A stretch of 6,074 bases of DNA from Myxococcaceae bacterium (GTDB lineage: Bacteria; Myxococcota; Myxococcia; Myxococcales; Myxococcaceae). The notes under the pieces were generated by a model. It had not been told where the DNA came from and did no database searches. It saw only the letters and a program-made list of their open reading frames with translations. The stretch is from the NCBI GenBank assembly GCA_018262385.1, contig JAGSPQ010000247.1, forward strand, positions 1-6,074. Direction: 5' to 3'. Shown piece by piece: positions 1 through 6,062 of this stretch (the stretch's first letter is position 1; each line of letters begins with the position of its first letter). Both the position numbers and the translations under genes were made by a program.

Positions 1-1
1 G

Positions 2-1015
2 GGTCAGGCTTCGAAGGAAAGCTCGGCGTCGAGCGGCAGCAGCGGGCAGCCGGCTGCGGGCGCGGCGGACGGTTCCGCGACTGCGGCGGCCGGCAAGATC
101 GCGCCCACCGGCGCCAGCACCGGTCAGGGAATTGGGTCGGGCCTCGCCGGGCTCGGGTCGCTCGGCGGCGCAGTGGGCGCGGGAAGAGCCACGAACAGCT
201 CGCCCACCAGCGCGCAGGTCGCGCTGGCGAATCAGCGCATCGAGGTCCGCAACGGCAAGAACCAATGGCAGCCGGCCGTCATCTCGTTGGGGATGGTCGG
301 CGCCGGGATCGCCGTCCTGCTGCTGGCCGACGCGATCAACGGGGTCTTCATCGGAGAAGGCACCGACTCCCAGAACCCGACCGAGTTCAACCGCTGGTCC
401 TGGCTCTTCGGCGTCGATGGGATGCTGTCGTGGTGGGCGCGCTTCGACTACCAGTTCCACACCGGGTACCACGGCTTCACGCTCGACAGCGCGTACCTGC
501 GCAGCCCGACGGATCGCGGAAGTCCGATTCACGCCGACCTGACCGGCCACTTCGTCGGAACCACCCTGCGCTGGGGGCTGGTGCGCGCCTCCGCGTCCTA
601 CCTCGGGGCATACGGCTCGGTGCTGAAGGGGATCGCCGAGACGCTGCGCCCGGTGGGAGACAAGGACTTCGTCGCGTCCGAGTCCCAGGTCTTCTCCGGG
701 TTCGAGTACTCGATCGGGCTGCAGGTGTGGCAAGGCCTGCTGTCTCCGTACTTCGAGTACCGCTTCACCGCGCTGCAGCCGATGCACCCCGTCGACACGC
801 TGACGGGCAAGGGAGTGCTCACCGAAGGCTTCCTCCACCTGCCGTCGTCGGGCACGTTGGTGATTGGGAACACGTTCAACTTCTCCGGCCTCTTCGCTTC
901 GAAGGGCCCGCTGCGGCGCAGCCTGATCGTCGACATCTCCGCGCCCATCTCCCGCCTCGGGGTGGTGACCAGCGGGTTGCGGGTCAGCGTCGGGTACACC
1001 ATCAGCTGGTTCTGA
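2..1015 (+). CDS. 5'-truncated envelope protein: low-complexity linker, membrane segment and beta-rich (outer-membrane-barrel-like) C-terminus
   Basis: I do not recognise a named family. The frame is open from the first complete codon at position 2, with no convincing start, so the real start lies upstream. A GTG at 173 is in frame but sits inside a continuous Gly/Ser/Ala/Thr-rich stretch and has no reason to be preferred. In order, the visible protein (337 residues) shows a low-complexity disordered region of about 75 residues, a short polar segment, one hydrophobic segment encoded around 280-350 (SLGMVGAGIAVLLLADAI), and about 210 residues of alternating hydrophobic/polar, aromatic-rich sequence. 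It ends GYTISWF; a terminal Phe after alternating residues resembles the C-terminal signal of outer membrane beta-barrels. It is the first visible gene of a tightly packed four-gene run, 9 nt before the lipoprotein gene. An outer membrane or periplasm-facing role is inferred. A helical membrane anchor followed by a barrel-like domain is an odd combination; the hydrophobic segment could instead be a buried strand or hairpin. Confidence 0.72.
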   Translation, partial: GQASKESSASSGSSGQPAAGAADGSATAAAGKIAPTGASTGQGIGSGLAGLGSLGGAVGAGRATNSSPTSAQVALANQRIEVRNGKNQWQPAVISLGMVGAGIAVLLLADAINGVFIGEGTDSQNPTEFNRWSWLFGVDGMLSWWARFDYQFHTGYHGFTLDSAYLRSPTDRGSPIHADLTGHFVGTTLRWGLVRASASYLGAYGSVLKGIAETLRPVGDKDFVASESQVFSGFEYSIGLQVWQGLLSPYFEYRFTALQPMHPVDTLTGKGVLTEGFLHLPSSGTLVIGNTFNFSGLFASKGPLRRSLIVDISAPISRLGVVTSGLRVSVGYTISWF

Positions 1016-1024
1016 GAGACCGAC

Positions 1025-1939
1025 ATGCGCTCGATCAAGACCTGGTCTCTCTTCGCCGCGGCGATCACGCTCGTCGCCGCCGCTTGCGACAACAAGCCCC
1101 GGTCCGACCGGTTCTATGTCGCGAGCTCGGCGGTGCTCTGTCTGCAACCGACCATCCTTCCCTACCACGCCACGCCGGTGTCGAGTCTCTTCTGCCAGTA
1201 CTTTTCGGCAGAGGCGTCGCCGTGTCAGGGCGCTCTTCAGTACGTCGACGACTGGGCCGACTGCTGGAAGATCGTGGACCAGTGCCTGACCGGGCAGCGC
1301 TGCCCGGTGACCCCCGACCAGCTCGCGGGCCGGCCGCTGGTCGACCTGTCGACGGGTCGGATCGTGACCGGCGGGGTGCAGGCCTGCCTCCACACCTCGA
1401 CTCCCCCGCCCACGCCGACCTTTCCCCTCGGCGCCGACATCTGCGGTGGCCCCGATCAGCACCAACTGGCGCGCTGCACGACGGCGGGGCTCCAGACCAC
1501 CGACTGCTCGTTCGACGCGGGCAAGGCCGCGGGGGGCGTTCAACACATCTGCTTCGAGAGCAATGGCAAGGCAGCGTGCTGGAACGGTGCGAACTGCGGA
1601 ACGAGCTGGAGCGGGGTCGCCTATGGGTGCGCTTCGGCAACCGCCTTTTGTCTCCTCGACCTGGGGCGAACCGGAACCTGCTGCCGCTCGGGGATGGAGT
1701 GCGGGGCACCCGCAGCTCCAGCAGTGACGTGTGCGGACCAGACGGGCTGTCTCGACGGCGGCTACCTCTTCGTCGACTGCACCAGCGGGTTCCAGACTCC
1801 TCGAATCGCAGACTGCCGAAGGCTCGGAGGCAGCTGCGTCGCCGGAAGCGCAACTGCCCGTTCCCGATGCCGGTTGCCGAAGTCGGCGTGCGACGCCGGA
1901 GTCCAATCTCTGCCGGAGTGGGTCGAATGCGCGCCTTAG
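1025..1939 (+). CDS. Cys-rich lipoprotein, uncharacterised
   Basis: The 304-residue product starts with a charged n-region (MRSIK), a hydrophobic core and VAAAC, so Cys21 is the probable lipidation site after signal peptidase II cleavage. Ala rather than Leu at -3 makes the lipobox slightly weak. The protein holds 27 cysteines: the lipid-anchor Cys21 plus 26 others, an even number consistent with extensive disulfide bonding outside the cytoplasm. Two degenerate modules are visible. Residues 140-185 contain L-A-R-C-T-x2-G-L-Q-T-T-D-C (148-161), and residues 242-282 contain D-C-T-S-G-F-Q-T-x4-D-C (251-264), each followed by further Cys. A Pro/Thr-rich break lies near 126-134. The ATG at 1025 is preceded by GAGAG (1014-1018) at 6-nt spacing, overlapping the upstream stop. 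The 3' end overlaps the next gene by 13 nt. Cys-rich lipoproteins of this general kind are common in Myxococcota, with functions mostly unknown. Surface display or a binding role is a guess. Confidence 0.85.
   Translation: MRSIKTWSLFAAAITLVAAACDNKPRSDRFYVASSAVLCLQPTILPYHATPVSSLFCQYFSAEASPCQGALQYVDDWADCWKIVDQCLTGQRCPVTPDQLAGRPLVDLSTGRIVTGGVQACLHTSTPPPTPTFPLGADICGGPDQHQLARCTTAGLQTTDCSFDAGKAAGGVQHICFESNGKAACWNGANCGTSWSGVAYGCASATAFCLLDLGRTGTCCRSGMECGAPAAPAVTCADQTGCLDGGYLFVDCTSGFQTPRIADCRRLGGSCVAGSATARSRCRLPKSACDAGVQSLPEWVECAP
1915..1918 (+). promoter_or_regulatory. Ribosome binding site of the 1927 gene
   Basis: GGAG lies 8 nt before the ATG at 1927, inside the end of the lipoprotein gene. Together with the signal peptide that follows the 1927 ATG, it favours this start over the in-frame ATG at 1867, which would put about 20 Arg- and Pro-containing residues ahead of the signal sequence. 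Confidence 0.55.
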
Positions 1940-2541
1940 CGTTCTGCCTGCTGCTGCTCGGAAGCTCTGCCTGGGCGCAGCGGGCGAAGGGAATCGAAGC
2001 CAACTCGGTGGAGCTCGCCGTCGGAGTGAACCTCCGGGGGGGCTTCCTCGGCACTGACGTGCTCACCGCGCCGCTGCTGGCCAACGGCGACCGAGCCGGA
2101 AGCGCGGGGCTGGGACTCCACTTCCGGATGAACAAGCTGCTCGGAAACGTGCTCAAAATCGGCGTTGCCTTCGGAGGGCTGGCCGACATCGGCGGCCCGA
2201 AGCCGAACGTCTCGCTGATCGAATGGCGGCCGCTCACCACCTTCGTTCGCGCCAACATGGGGCGAGAGGACGGGCAGGGATTCTTCCTCGAGCTCATTCC
2301 ACTCGGGGTTTCGCTGTTCTCCGCGACCGTGACGTATCCCGGGACGACCGGGTCGGGCGGCTCCACGCCGGCGGTGGCGATCGTGGCGACCACCTCGTAC
2401 AGCTCGTACCGCTTCGGAGCGCAGGCGGGGTACCGCTGGCGCGGGCTCGAGTTCAGTGGCGGGTTTCAATTTGCCCTGGGAGGCCGGGTGACCGTGATGG
2501 AGCTGGGTACCTCGATCGCGTTCTACTTTTTCCCATGGTGA
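1927..2541 (+). CDS. Secreted beta-barrel-like outer membrane protein, uncharacterised
   Basis: The 204-residue product begins with a clear Sec signal peptide: Arg2, a Leu-rich core (residues 4-12), then SSAWA followed by Gln18, a good signal peptidase I site after Ala17. Cys7 is inside the hydrophobic core and is not a lipobox. The mature part is built of alternating hydrophobic/polar stretches with Gly turns (VELAVGVNLRGG, RFGAQAGYRWRGLEFSGGF) and ends FYFFPW. This matches a small outer membrane beta-barrel of perhaps eight strands, with an aromatic last residue as the assembly signal. It has no recognisable catalytic motif and I cannot name a family. It overlaps the lipoprotein gene by 13 nt and the next gene by 7 nt, so its translation is probably coupled to both. 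A pore, structural or anchoring role in the outer membrane is inferred from architecture only. Confidence 0.8.
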   Translation: MRALAFCLLLLGSSAWAQRAKGIEANSVELAVGVNLRGGFLGTDVLTAPLLANGDRAGSAGLGLHFRMNKLLGNVLKIGVAFGGLADIGGPKPNVSLIEWRPLTTFVRANMGREDGQGFFLELIPLGVSLFSATVTYPGTTGSGGSTPAVAIVATTSYSSYRFGAQAGYRWRGLEFSGGFQFALGGRVTVMELGTSIAFYFFPW

Positions 2542-3284
2542 ACCGCGCCGGGTGGCTGGCGTTGATGCTCGCGCTGCCCGCGTGGGCCGGCTCGGGCACC
2601 AGCGACTCCGGGGGCCGCGAAGTGCTCGCCGAGCAGGCGTTCGAGGGCGGGGTGGCGCAGCTGTGGGCCGTCTCCACTGGCTTCAATGTTTCACTCAAGC
2701 TGCTCAACCCGACGAAGGTGCGGGTGCGGGCGCATGTCCTGGTGACGCTCGAGTGCAGCGTGAAGAAGCCGACCACGGTGACGAAGACAGTGGTGCTCCA
2801 GGCCGCGCCCGGGAAGAACGACGACTTTGGAAACACCGTCGACTGCCCCGGCTTGTCGCCGCGCACCGGCCACCAGGCGAAGGGGCGCCTCGTGCTCGGA
2901 GAGGAGAAGTGGATCGGCGACTGTCTGATCCAGACGAACGGACAGCTGAAGCTGCCAGCGGTCACTCCGGTCAGCAGCGCCACAGGAATCACCGCGCTTC
3001 ATTTCAAGGGCAAGACCACCCAGACCATCCGGATGGACACGCTCGAGCAGCAACTGTCGCTCGACGCGGGAGTTGGGCAGGCGGTGGCGTTCGACCCGGC
3101 GTGGACCGAGAAGATCGCCGAGCTCATCTGCAAAGGAGCCGTGGACGAGACGAAGGGGGACGACCTCTCGCTTGCCGGGGCGAGGAATGCGCTCGCGGAG
3201 GCATTCAAGCGAGCGGACACCGACTACTGCGCGAAGAACCCGGCCAGATGCCGCACGCGCACGGTGGGCCCGCCGCGCCCGTGA
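2535..3284 (+). CDS. Secreted six-cysteine protein, uncharacterised
   Basis: The 249-residue product has a Sec signal peptide: Arg4, a hydrophobic core (residues 7-14) and PAWA before Gly19. Cleavage after Ala18 resembles the AWA site of the upstream gene product. Residues about 38-145 are beta-rich, with a segment of alternating residues (VRVRAHVLVTLEC) and Cys74, Cys104 and Cys130. This may be an immunoglobulin-like or similar sandwich, by impression only. Residues about 185-240 look helical and carry Cys199, Cys232 and Cys239. Six Cys would allow three disulfides. The last ten residues are Arg/Pro-rich. The ATG at 2535 has no Shine-Dalgarno sequence; its upstream bases are pyrimidine-rich (CTACTTTTTCCC). 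Translation therefore probably depends on ribosomes ending the upstream gene, which overlaps by 7 nt. GTG at 2538, giving a GTGA overlap, is an equally possible start. The family is not recognised; a periplasmic or surface partner of the neighbouring envelope proteins is inferred. Confidence 0.78.
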   Translation: MVNRAGWLALMLALPAWAGSGTSDSGGREVLAEQAFEGGVAQLWAVSTGFNVSLKLLNPTKVRVRAHVLVTLECSVKKPTTVTKTVVLQAAPGKNDDFGNTVDCPGLSPRTGHQAKGRLVLGEEKWIGDCLIQTNGQLKLPAVTPVSSATGITALHFKGKTTQTIRMDTLEQQLSLDAGVGQAVAFDPAWTEKIAELICKGAVDETKGDDLSLAGARNALAEAFKRADTDYCAKNPARCRTRTVGPPRP

Positions 3285-3291
3285 GTCACCC

Positions 3292-3305
3292 CTGGTCGCG
3301 ACCAG
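3292..3305. repeat. Perfect 14-bp palindrome, possible operator or short hairpin
   Basis: CTGGTCGCGACCAG reads the same on both strands. It begins 8 nt after the stop codon at 3282-3284 and lies about 65 nt before the proposed start of the ABC transporter gene. As DNA it could bind a dimeric regulator. As RNA it could form a 5-bp stem with a CGCG loop, but no T-run follows, so an intrinsic terminator is unlikely. By rough estimate a palindrome of this length is expected about once in 6 kb of such GC-rich sequence, so its intergenic position is the main argument. Confidence 0.35.
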
Positions 3306-3318
3306 CTCGTCGTACCCG

Positions 3319-3324
3319 TATTTA
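3319..3324 (+). promoter_or_regulatory. Possible -10 element for the ABC transporter operon
   Basis: TATTTA lies in a local AT-rich island (about 3311-3325) in the only sizeable spacer of the window. It has three matches at key TATAAT positions. There is no good -35 hexamer at the expected spacing; the bases there overlap the end of the 14-bp palindrome. If real, transcription would start near 3331, and the palindrome would sit where a regulator could control it. Weak support. Confidence 0.2.
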
Positions 3325-3369
3325 GTTCGGTTCCCGCGCGCGCCCCTGTCATCATCCGCGCCGCTCGAA

Positions 3370-4863
3370 GTGCACGCCCTCCTCCTCCTCACCGCGCTGG
3401 CAGCCGCCGCCCCGGAACCCGAGCTCCGCTGGGGCGCCGACGCCCAGGGTGGCGCGCCGTACGTCTTCCAGGATCCGACCGATCCGAACCACCTGATCGG
3501 CTTCGAGGTCGAGCTCGCCGGCGCGCTCGGCAAGAAGCTCGGCCTGCGCGCCCGCCCGATCCAGGGCCCGTGGGACAAGCTGCTCGAGCTGCTCGAGCGG
3601 GGCGACTTCGACCTCGCGCTCAACGGCATCGAGGTCGCCGCCGAGAAGAAGCGGGTCGCGCTGCTCAGCCGCCCGTACTTCTCCGCCCCCGAGCGGCTGA
3701 CCATCCGCCGCGGCGACGCCAACGCCCCCCGCACCCTCGAGGCGCTCAAGGGGCGGCAGGTCGGCACGCTGCCCGGCTCGATGGCCGAGCGGATCCTCAC
3801 CCGCGCCGGCGCCGAGGTCCGCACCTACGAAGGCGGGCAGGACGAGATCTACGCCGACCTCAAGCTCGGGCGCACCGACGCGGTGCTGCTCGATGCGCCA
3901 ATCGCGATCTTCTACGCAGAGATCGACTCCGACTTCGAGAACGTCCCCGGTGAGTTCGGCAGCGTCGAGTACGCGGTCGCCTTCCGCCTCGGCGACGAAG
4001 AGCGCCAGGCCCAGGTCAACGCCGCGCTCGAGGCGCTGATCCGCGACGGCACCCTGCGCGCGCTCTACGAGCGGTGGGGCCTGTGGAGCCCGGAGGTCGC
4101 CCGCCTGCTCGGCGATCCGGATCTCAAGCCGCGCAGTCCCCCCGAAGAGCTGATGCGGTGGCGGGCCGCGGTCGGGAAGCTCCCTCCCTTCTGGGAACGG
4201 GTCCGCACCCGCTATCCCCAGGTGCTGCCGCTGTTCCTCAAGGGCGCGGGGCTGTCGCTCGCGGTCTCGCTGCTCGCGATGGTGCTGGCGATCGTGCTCG
4301 GGGTCGCGCTCGCGATGGGCCGCCGCTACGGGCCGACGGTCGTCAGCGTCGCCTGCGTCGCGTACATCGAGTTCTTCCGCGGCACCCCGCTGCTGATTCA
4401 GCTCACCATGGTCTACTTCGGCCTGCCCGAGCTGGGGGTGAAGCTGTCCCCTTTCGTCGCCGGGGTGGTCGCGCTCGGGCTCAACTACGCCGCCGCCGAG
4501 GCCGAGAACTACCGCGCCGGGCTCGAGAGCGTCCCCGCCGGCCAGCTCGAGGCCGCCACCGTGCTCGGCTTCTCGCGGCTGCAGTCGCTGCGCTTCATCG
4601 TCGCGCCCCAGGCGGTGCGAATCGCGATCCCCCCGATGACCAACGACTTCATCGCGCTGCTCAAAGACAGCTCGCTGGTCTCGATCGTCACCCTCACCGA
4701 GCTGACCAAGACGTACACCACCCTCGCCAGCTCGATGCGCGATCACCTCGGCCTCGGGCTGCTGGTCGCGCTCGTCTACCTGCTGATCGGCCTGCCCTTC
4801 GCCCAGCTCGCGCGGGTGGTCGAGCGCCGCTTCGCCCGGCACCTCAAGCGGGGGCTGGCATGA
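3370..4863 (+). CDS. ABC transporter substrate-binding/permease fusion, polar amino acid uptake type
   Basis: The 497-residue product imports a small solute across the inner membrane with the ATPase encoded next. Residues 1-14 form a short hydrophobic signal (MHALLLLTALAAAA) without a basic n-region. Residues about 19-240 are a family-3 substrate-binding domain: GFEVELA (44-50), WDKLLELLERGDFDLALNG (68-86), SRPYF (100-104), GRTDAVLLD (167-175) and a YERWGLW end (233-239). Residues about 285-497 are a HisM/GlnP-type permease with FFRGTPLL (335-342), the ATPase-docking EAA loop (394-400, E-A-A-x3-G), APQAVR (412-417) and LLKDSSL (430-436). The usual T-P-E-R of amino-acid binders is A-A-E-K (90-93), so the carboxylate-binding Arg is replaced by Lys93; substrate unknown. 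GTG at 3370 is chosen because no better start lies between it and the upstream gene, although no clear ribosome site precedes it. A permease homodimer would carry two binding domains. Confidence 0.92.
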   Translation: MHALLLLTALAAAAPEPELRWGADAQGGAPYVFQDPTDPNHLIGFEVELAGALGKKLGLRARPIQGPWDKLLELLERGDFDLALNGIEVAAEKKRVALLSRPYFSAPERLTIRRGDANAPRTLEALKGRQVGTLPGSMAERILTRAGAEVRTYEGGQDEIYADLKLGRTDAVLLDAPIAIFYAEIDSDFENVPGEFGSVEYAVAFRLGDEERQAQVNAALEALIRDGTLRALYERWGLWSPEVARLLGDPDLKPRSPPEELMRWRAAVGKLPPFWERVRTRYPQVLPLFLKGAGLSLAVSLLAMVLAIVLGVALAMGRRYGPTVVSVACVAYIEFFRGTPLLIQLTMVYFGLPELGVKLSPFVAGVVALGLNYAAAEAENYRAGLESVPAGQLEAATVLGFSRLQSLRFIVAPQAVRIAIPPMTNDFIALLKDSSLVSIVTLTELTKTYTTLASSMRDHLGLGLLVALVYLLIGLPFAQLARVVERRFARHLKRGLA

Positions 4864-5612
4864 CCCTGAAGGTCACCGGCGTGGTCCGCCACTATCCCGG
4901 CAACCCCGAGCCCACCCTGAAGGAGCTGTCGTTCGATCTCCCCGAAGGCACCCTCACCGCGCTGCTCGGCAAGAGCGGAGCGGGCAAGTCGACCCTGCTG
5001 CGCTGCGTGATGGGGCTCGAGCCGTTCGAGAAGGGGACGATCGAGATCGACGGAGTGGTGATCCGCGGCACCACCGAGTCGACCGCCGCCGAACGGCACC
5101 TCGCGCTCGCCCGCGCCCGCGAGCGGCTGGGCCTGGTGTTCCAGAACTTCGAGCTGTTCCCCCACCTGTCGGTGATCGACAACTGCACCCTCGCGCTGAT
5201 CAAGGTGAAGCGGCAGCCCGAGGCGGCGGCGAAGGCGAAGGCCCGCGAGGTGCTGGTGCAGCTGGGCCTCGAGCACCGGATCGACGTCTGGCCCGAGCAG
5301 CTCTCGGGTGGGCAGAAGCAGCGGGTCGCGATCGCCCGCGCGCTCTGCATGGAGCCGCGGGTGCTGCTCTACGACGAGCCGACCAGCGCGCTGGATCCTT
5401 CCCTCAAGGCCGAGGTGCTGCAGACCCTCCAGCGGGTCGATGCCACCGGCGTCACCCAGGTGGTGGTGACCCACGACATCTTTCTCGCCAAGGGGATGGA
5501 GTACGTCTGCGTCCTCGACCACGGCCAGGTGATCGAAGCCGGCCCGCCTGCCCAGGTGCTCGGCGCTCCCTCGCACGAGAGCACCCGCGAGCTGCTCAAG
5601 CATTGGCAGTGA
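4860..5612 (+). CDS. ABC transporter ATP-binding protein, polar amino acid uptake type (GlnQ/HisP-like)
   Basis: The 250-residue cytoplasmic ATPase should power the fused importer encoded just upstream. All nucleotide-binding elements are present: A-loop Tyr12, Walker A GKSGAGKST (37-45), Q-loop Gln95 in VFQNFELFPH, signature LSGGQ (148-152), Walker B LLYDE (169-173) with catalytic Glu173, D-loop SALD (176-179) and switch His205 in VVVTHD. The length and the LFPHLSV segment after the Q-loop fit the amino-acid importer subfamily (GlnQ, HisP, ArtP). The segment at 69-89 (RGTTES... to RARERLG) is slightly long and Arg/Ala-rich. The ATG overlaps the permease stop as ATGA, and GGGGG (4850-4854) at 5-nt spacing can serve as ribosome site, so equal translation of both subunits is likely. 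Nothing suggests inactivation. The specific substrate cannot be read from this subunit. Confidence 0.95.
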   Translation: MTLKVTGVVRHYPGNPEPTLKELSFDLPEGTLTALLGKSGAGKSTLLRCVMGLEPFEKGTIEIDGVVIRGTTESTAAERHLALARARERLGLVFQNFELFPHLSVIDNCTLALIKVKRQPEAAAKAKAREVLVQLGLEHRIDVWPEQLSGGQKQRVAIARALCMEPRVLLYDEPTSALDPSLKAEVLQTLQRVDATGVTQVVVTHDIFLAKGMEYVCVLDHGQVIEAGPPAQVLGAPSHESTRELLKHWQ

Positions 5613-5630
5613 GCGGGCCAGAAGCTCACT
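5608..5630. terminator. Inverted repeat across two convergent stop codons, possible bidirectional terminator
   Basis: AGTGAGC (5608-5614) and GCTCACT (5624-5630) pair perfectly as a 7-bp stem with a 9-nt loop. The stem contains the TGA of the ATPase gene (5610-5612) and, on the other strand, the TGA of the RDD gene (5626-5628). It lies where two convergent transcripts must end. Only a weak pyrimidine run (TCTC) follows on the + strand and none on the - strand, so it is not a textbook Rho-independent terminator. Confidence 0.4.
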
Positions 5631-6051
5631 TCTCGCCGGCGACCACCACGATGCTGTCGGCGACGTAGTCGTGCAGGCAGCGCTGCTCGTCGCCGAAGAT
5701 CATCAGCGCGTCGATCAGCCCGAGCACCCCGCACATCTGCGCGATCACCTGCACCACCAGGTTGCGCAGCAGGATCACCCGCCACAGCTCGATCGGCTGT
5801 CCGCTGGTGCGCACCACCTTGATCCCCAGCATCCGCTTGCCGATCGACTGGCCCCACTGGATCTGCGCCCACAGCTGCGCCGCGCACCCCATCAGGCCGA
5901 ACGACGCGGCGGCGATGAAGATGAAGGGCTGGAACTCGCGGCTGCCCCGGCTGAACGCGCCCGCGAGGAAGATCGCCGCCACCGGCATCAGGATCACCAC
6001 TGCGTTGTCGACGAAGTTCGCGGTGAAGCGCGCGCTGCGGGTCGCCTTCAC
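5626..6051 (-). CDS. RDD-family membrane protein
   Basis: The 141-residue product matches the RDD family, small multi-helix membrane proteins of mostly unknown function (some members are linked to ion transport). Family marks are the N-terminal Arg/Asp pair in ARFTANFVDN (Arg8, Asp15), the central GQSIGKRMLGIKVV (67-80) with a following Gly84 and RNL (96-98), and the C-terminal LHD (126-128, Asp128) before ADSIVVV. Hydrophobic segments lie near residues 17-33, 42-58 and 98-119. The GTG start at 6051 is supported by AGGGG at 6-nt spacing and puts the first RDD motif close to the N-terminus, as in typical short members. The frame stays open to the window edge, adding at least Lys-Cys-Glu-Gln-Gly-Ile-Gly, so a longer protein with an upstream domain is not excluded. 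It converges on the ABC operon and shows no obvious functional link to it. Confidence 0.85.
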   Translation of the reverse strand: MKATRSARFTANFVDNAVVILMPVAAIFLAGAFSRGSREFQPFIFIAAASFGLMGCAAQLWAQIQWGQSIGKRMLGIKVVRTSGQPIELWRVILLRNLVVQVIAQMCGVLGLIDALMIFGDEQRCLHDYVADSIVVVAGEK

Positions 6052-6057
6052 GCCGAT

Positions 6058-6062
6058 CCCCT
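6058..6062 (-). promoter_or_regulatory. Ribosome binding site of the RDD gene
   Basis: Read on the - strand, AGGGG precedes the GTG at 6051-6049 by six bases (ATCGGC). It is the main reason for placing the start inside the window although the frame remains open to the edge. Confidence 0.5.

Noticed and set aside
265..1926. Long open frame ahead of the 1927 start, running through the first two genes
   Set aside because: It is Arg/Pro/Ala-rich shadow sequence of the other + frame. Only the part from the signal peptide at 1927 onward has protein-like character.
1065..2393. 442-codon open frame on the - strand across the lipoprotein and barrel genes
   Set aside because: Ser/Arg/Pro-rich antisense shadow with no domain or signal. 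It crosses two genes supported by signal peptides and coupled spacing.
3292..3305. 14-bp palindrome as a Rho-independent terminator of the envelope cluster
   Set aside because: The stem would be only 5 bp with a tight CGCG loop, and no T-run follows. An operator is a better guess.
3352..4842. 496-codon open frame on the - strand opposite the substrate-binding/permease gene
   Set aside because: The + strand carries unmistakable family motifs throughout. The antisense frame is open because high third-position GC removes stop codons, and its translation is repetitive Glu/Arg/Gly/Ala/Asp-rich.
4776..5603. 275-codon open frame on the - strand opposite the ATPase gene
   Set aside because: The ATPase motifs are all on the + strand; the antisense product is Leu/Gly/Arg/His-rich with no recognisable features.
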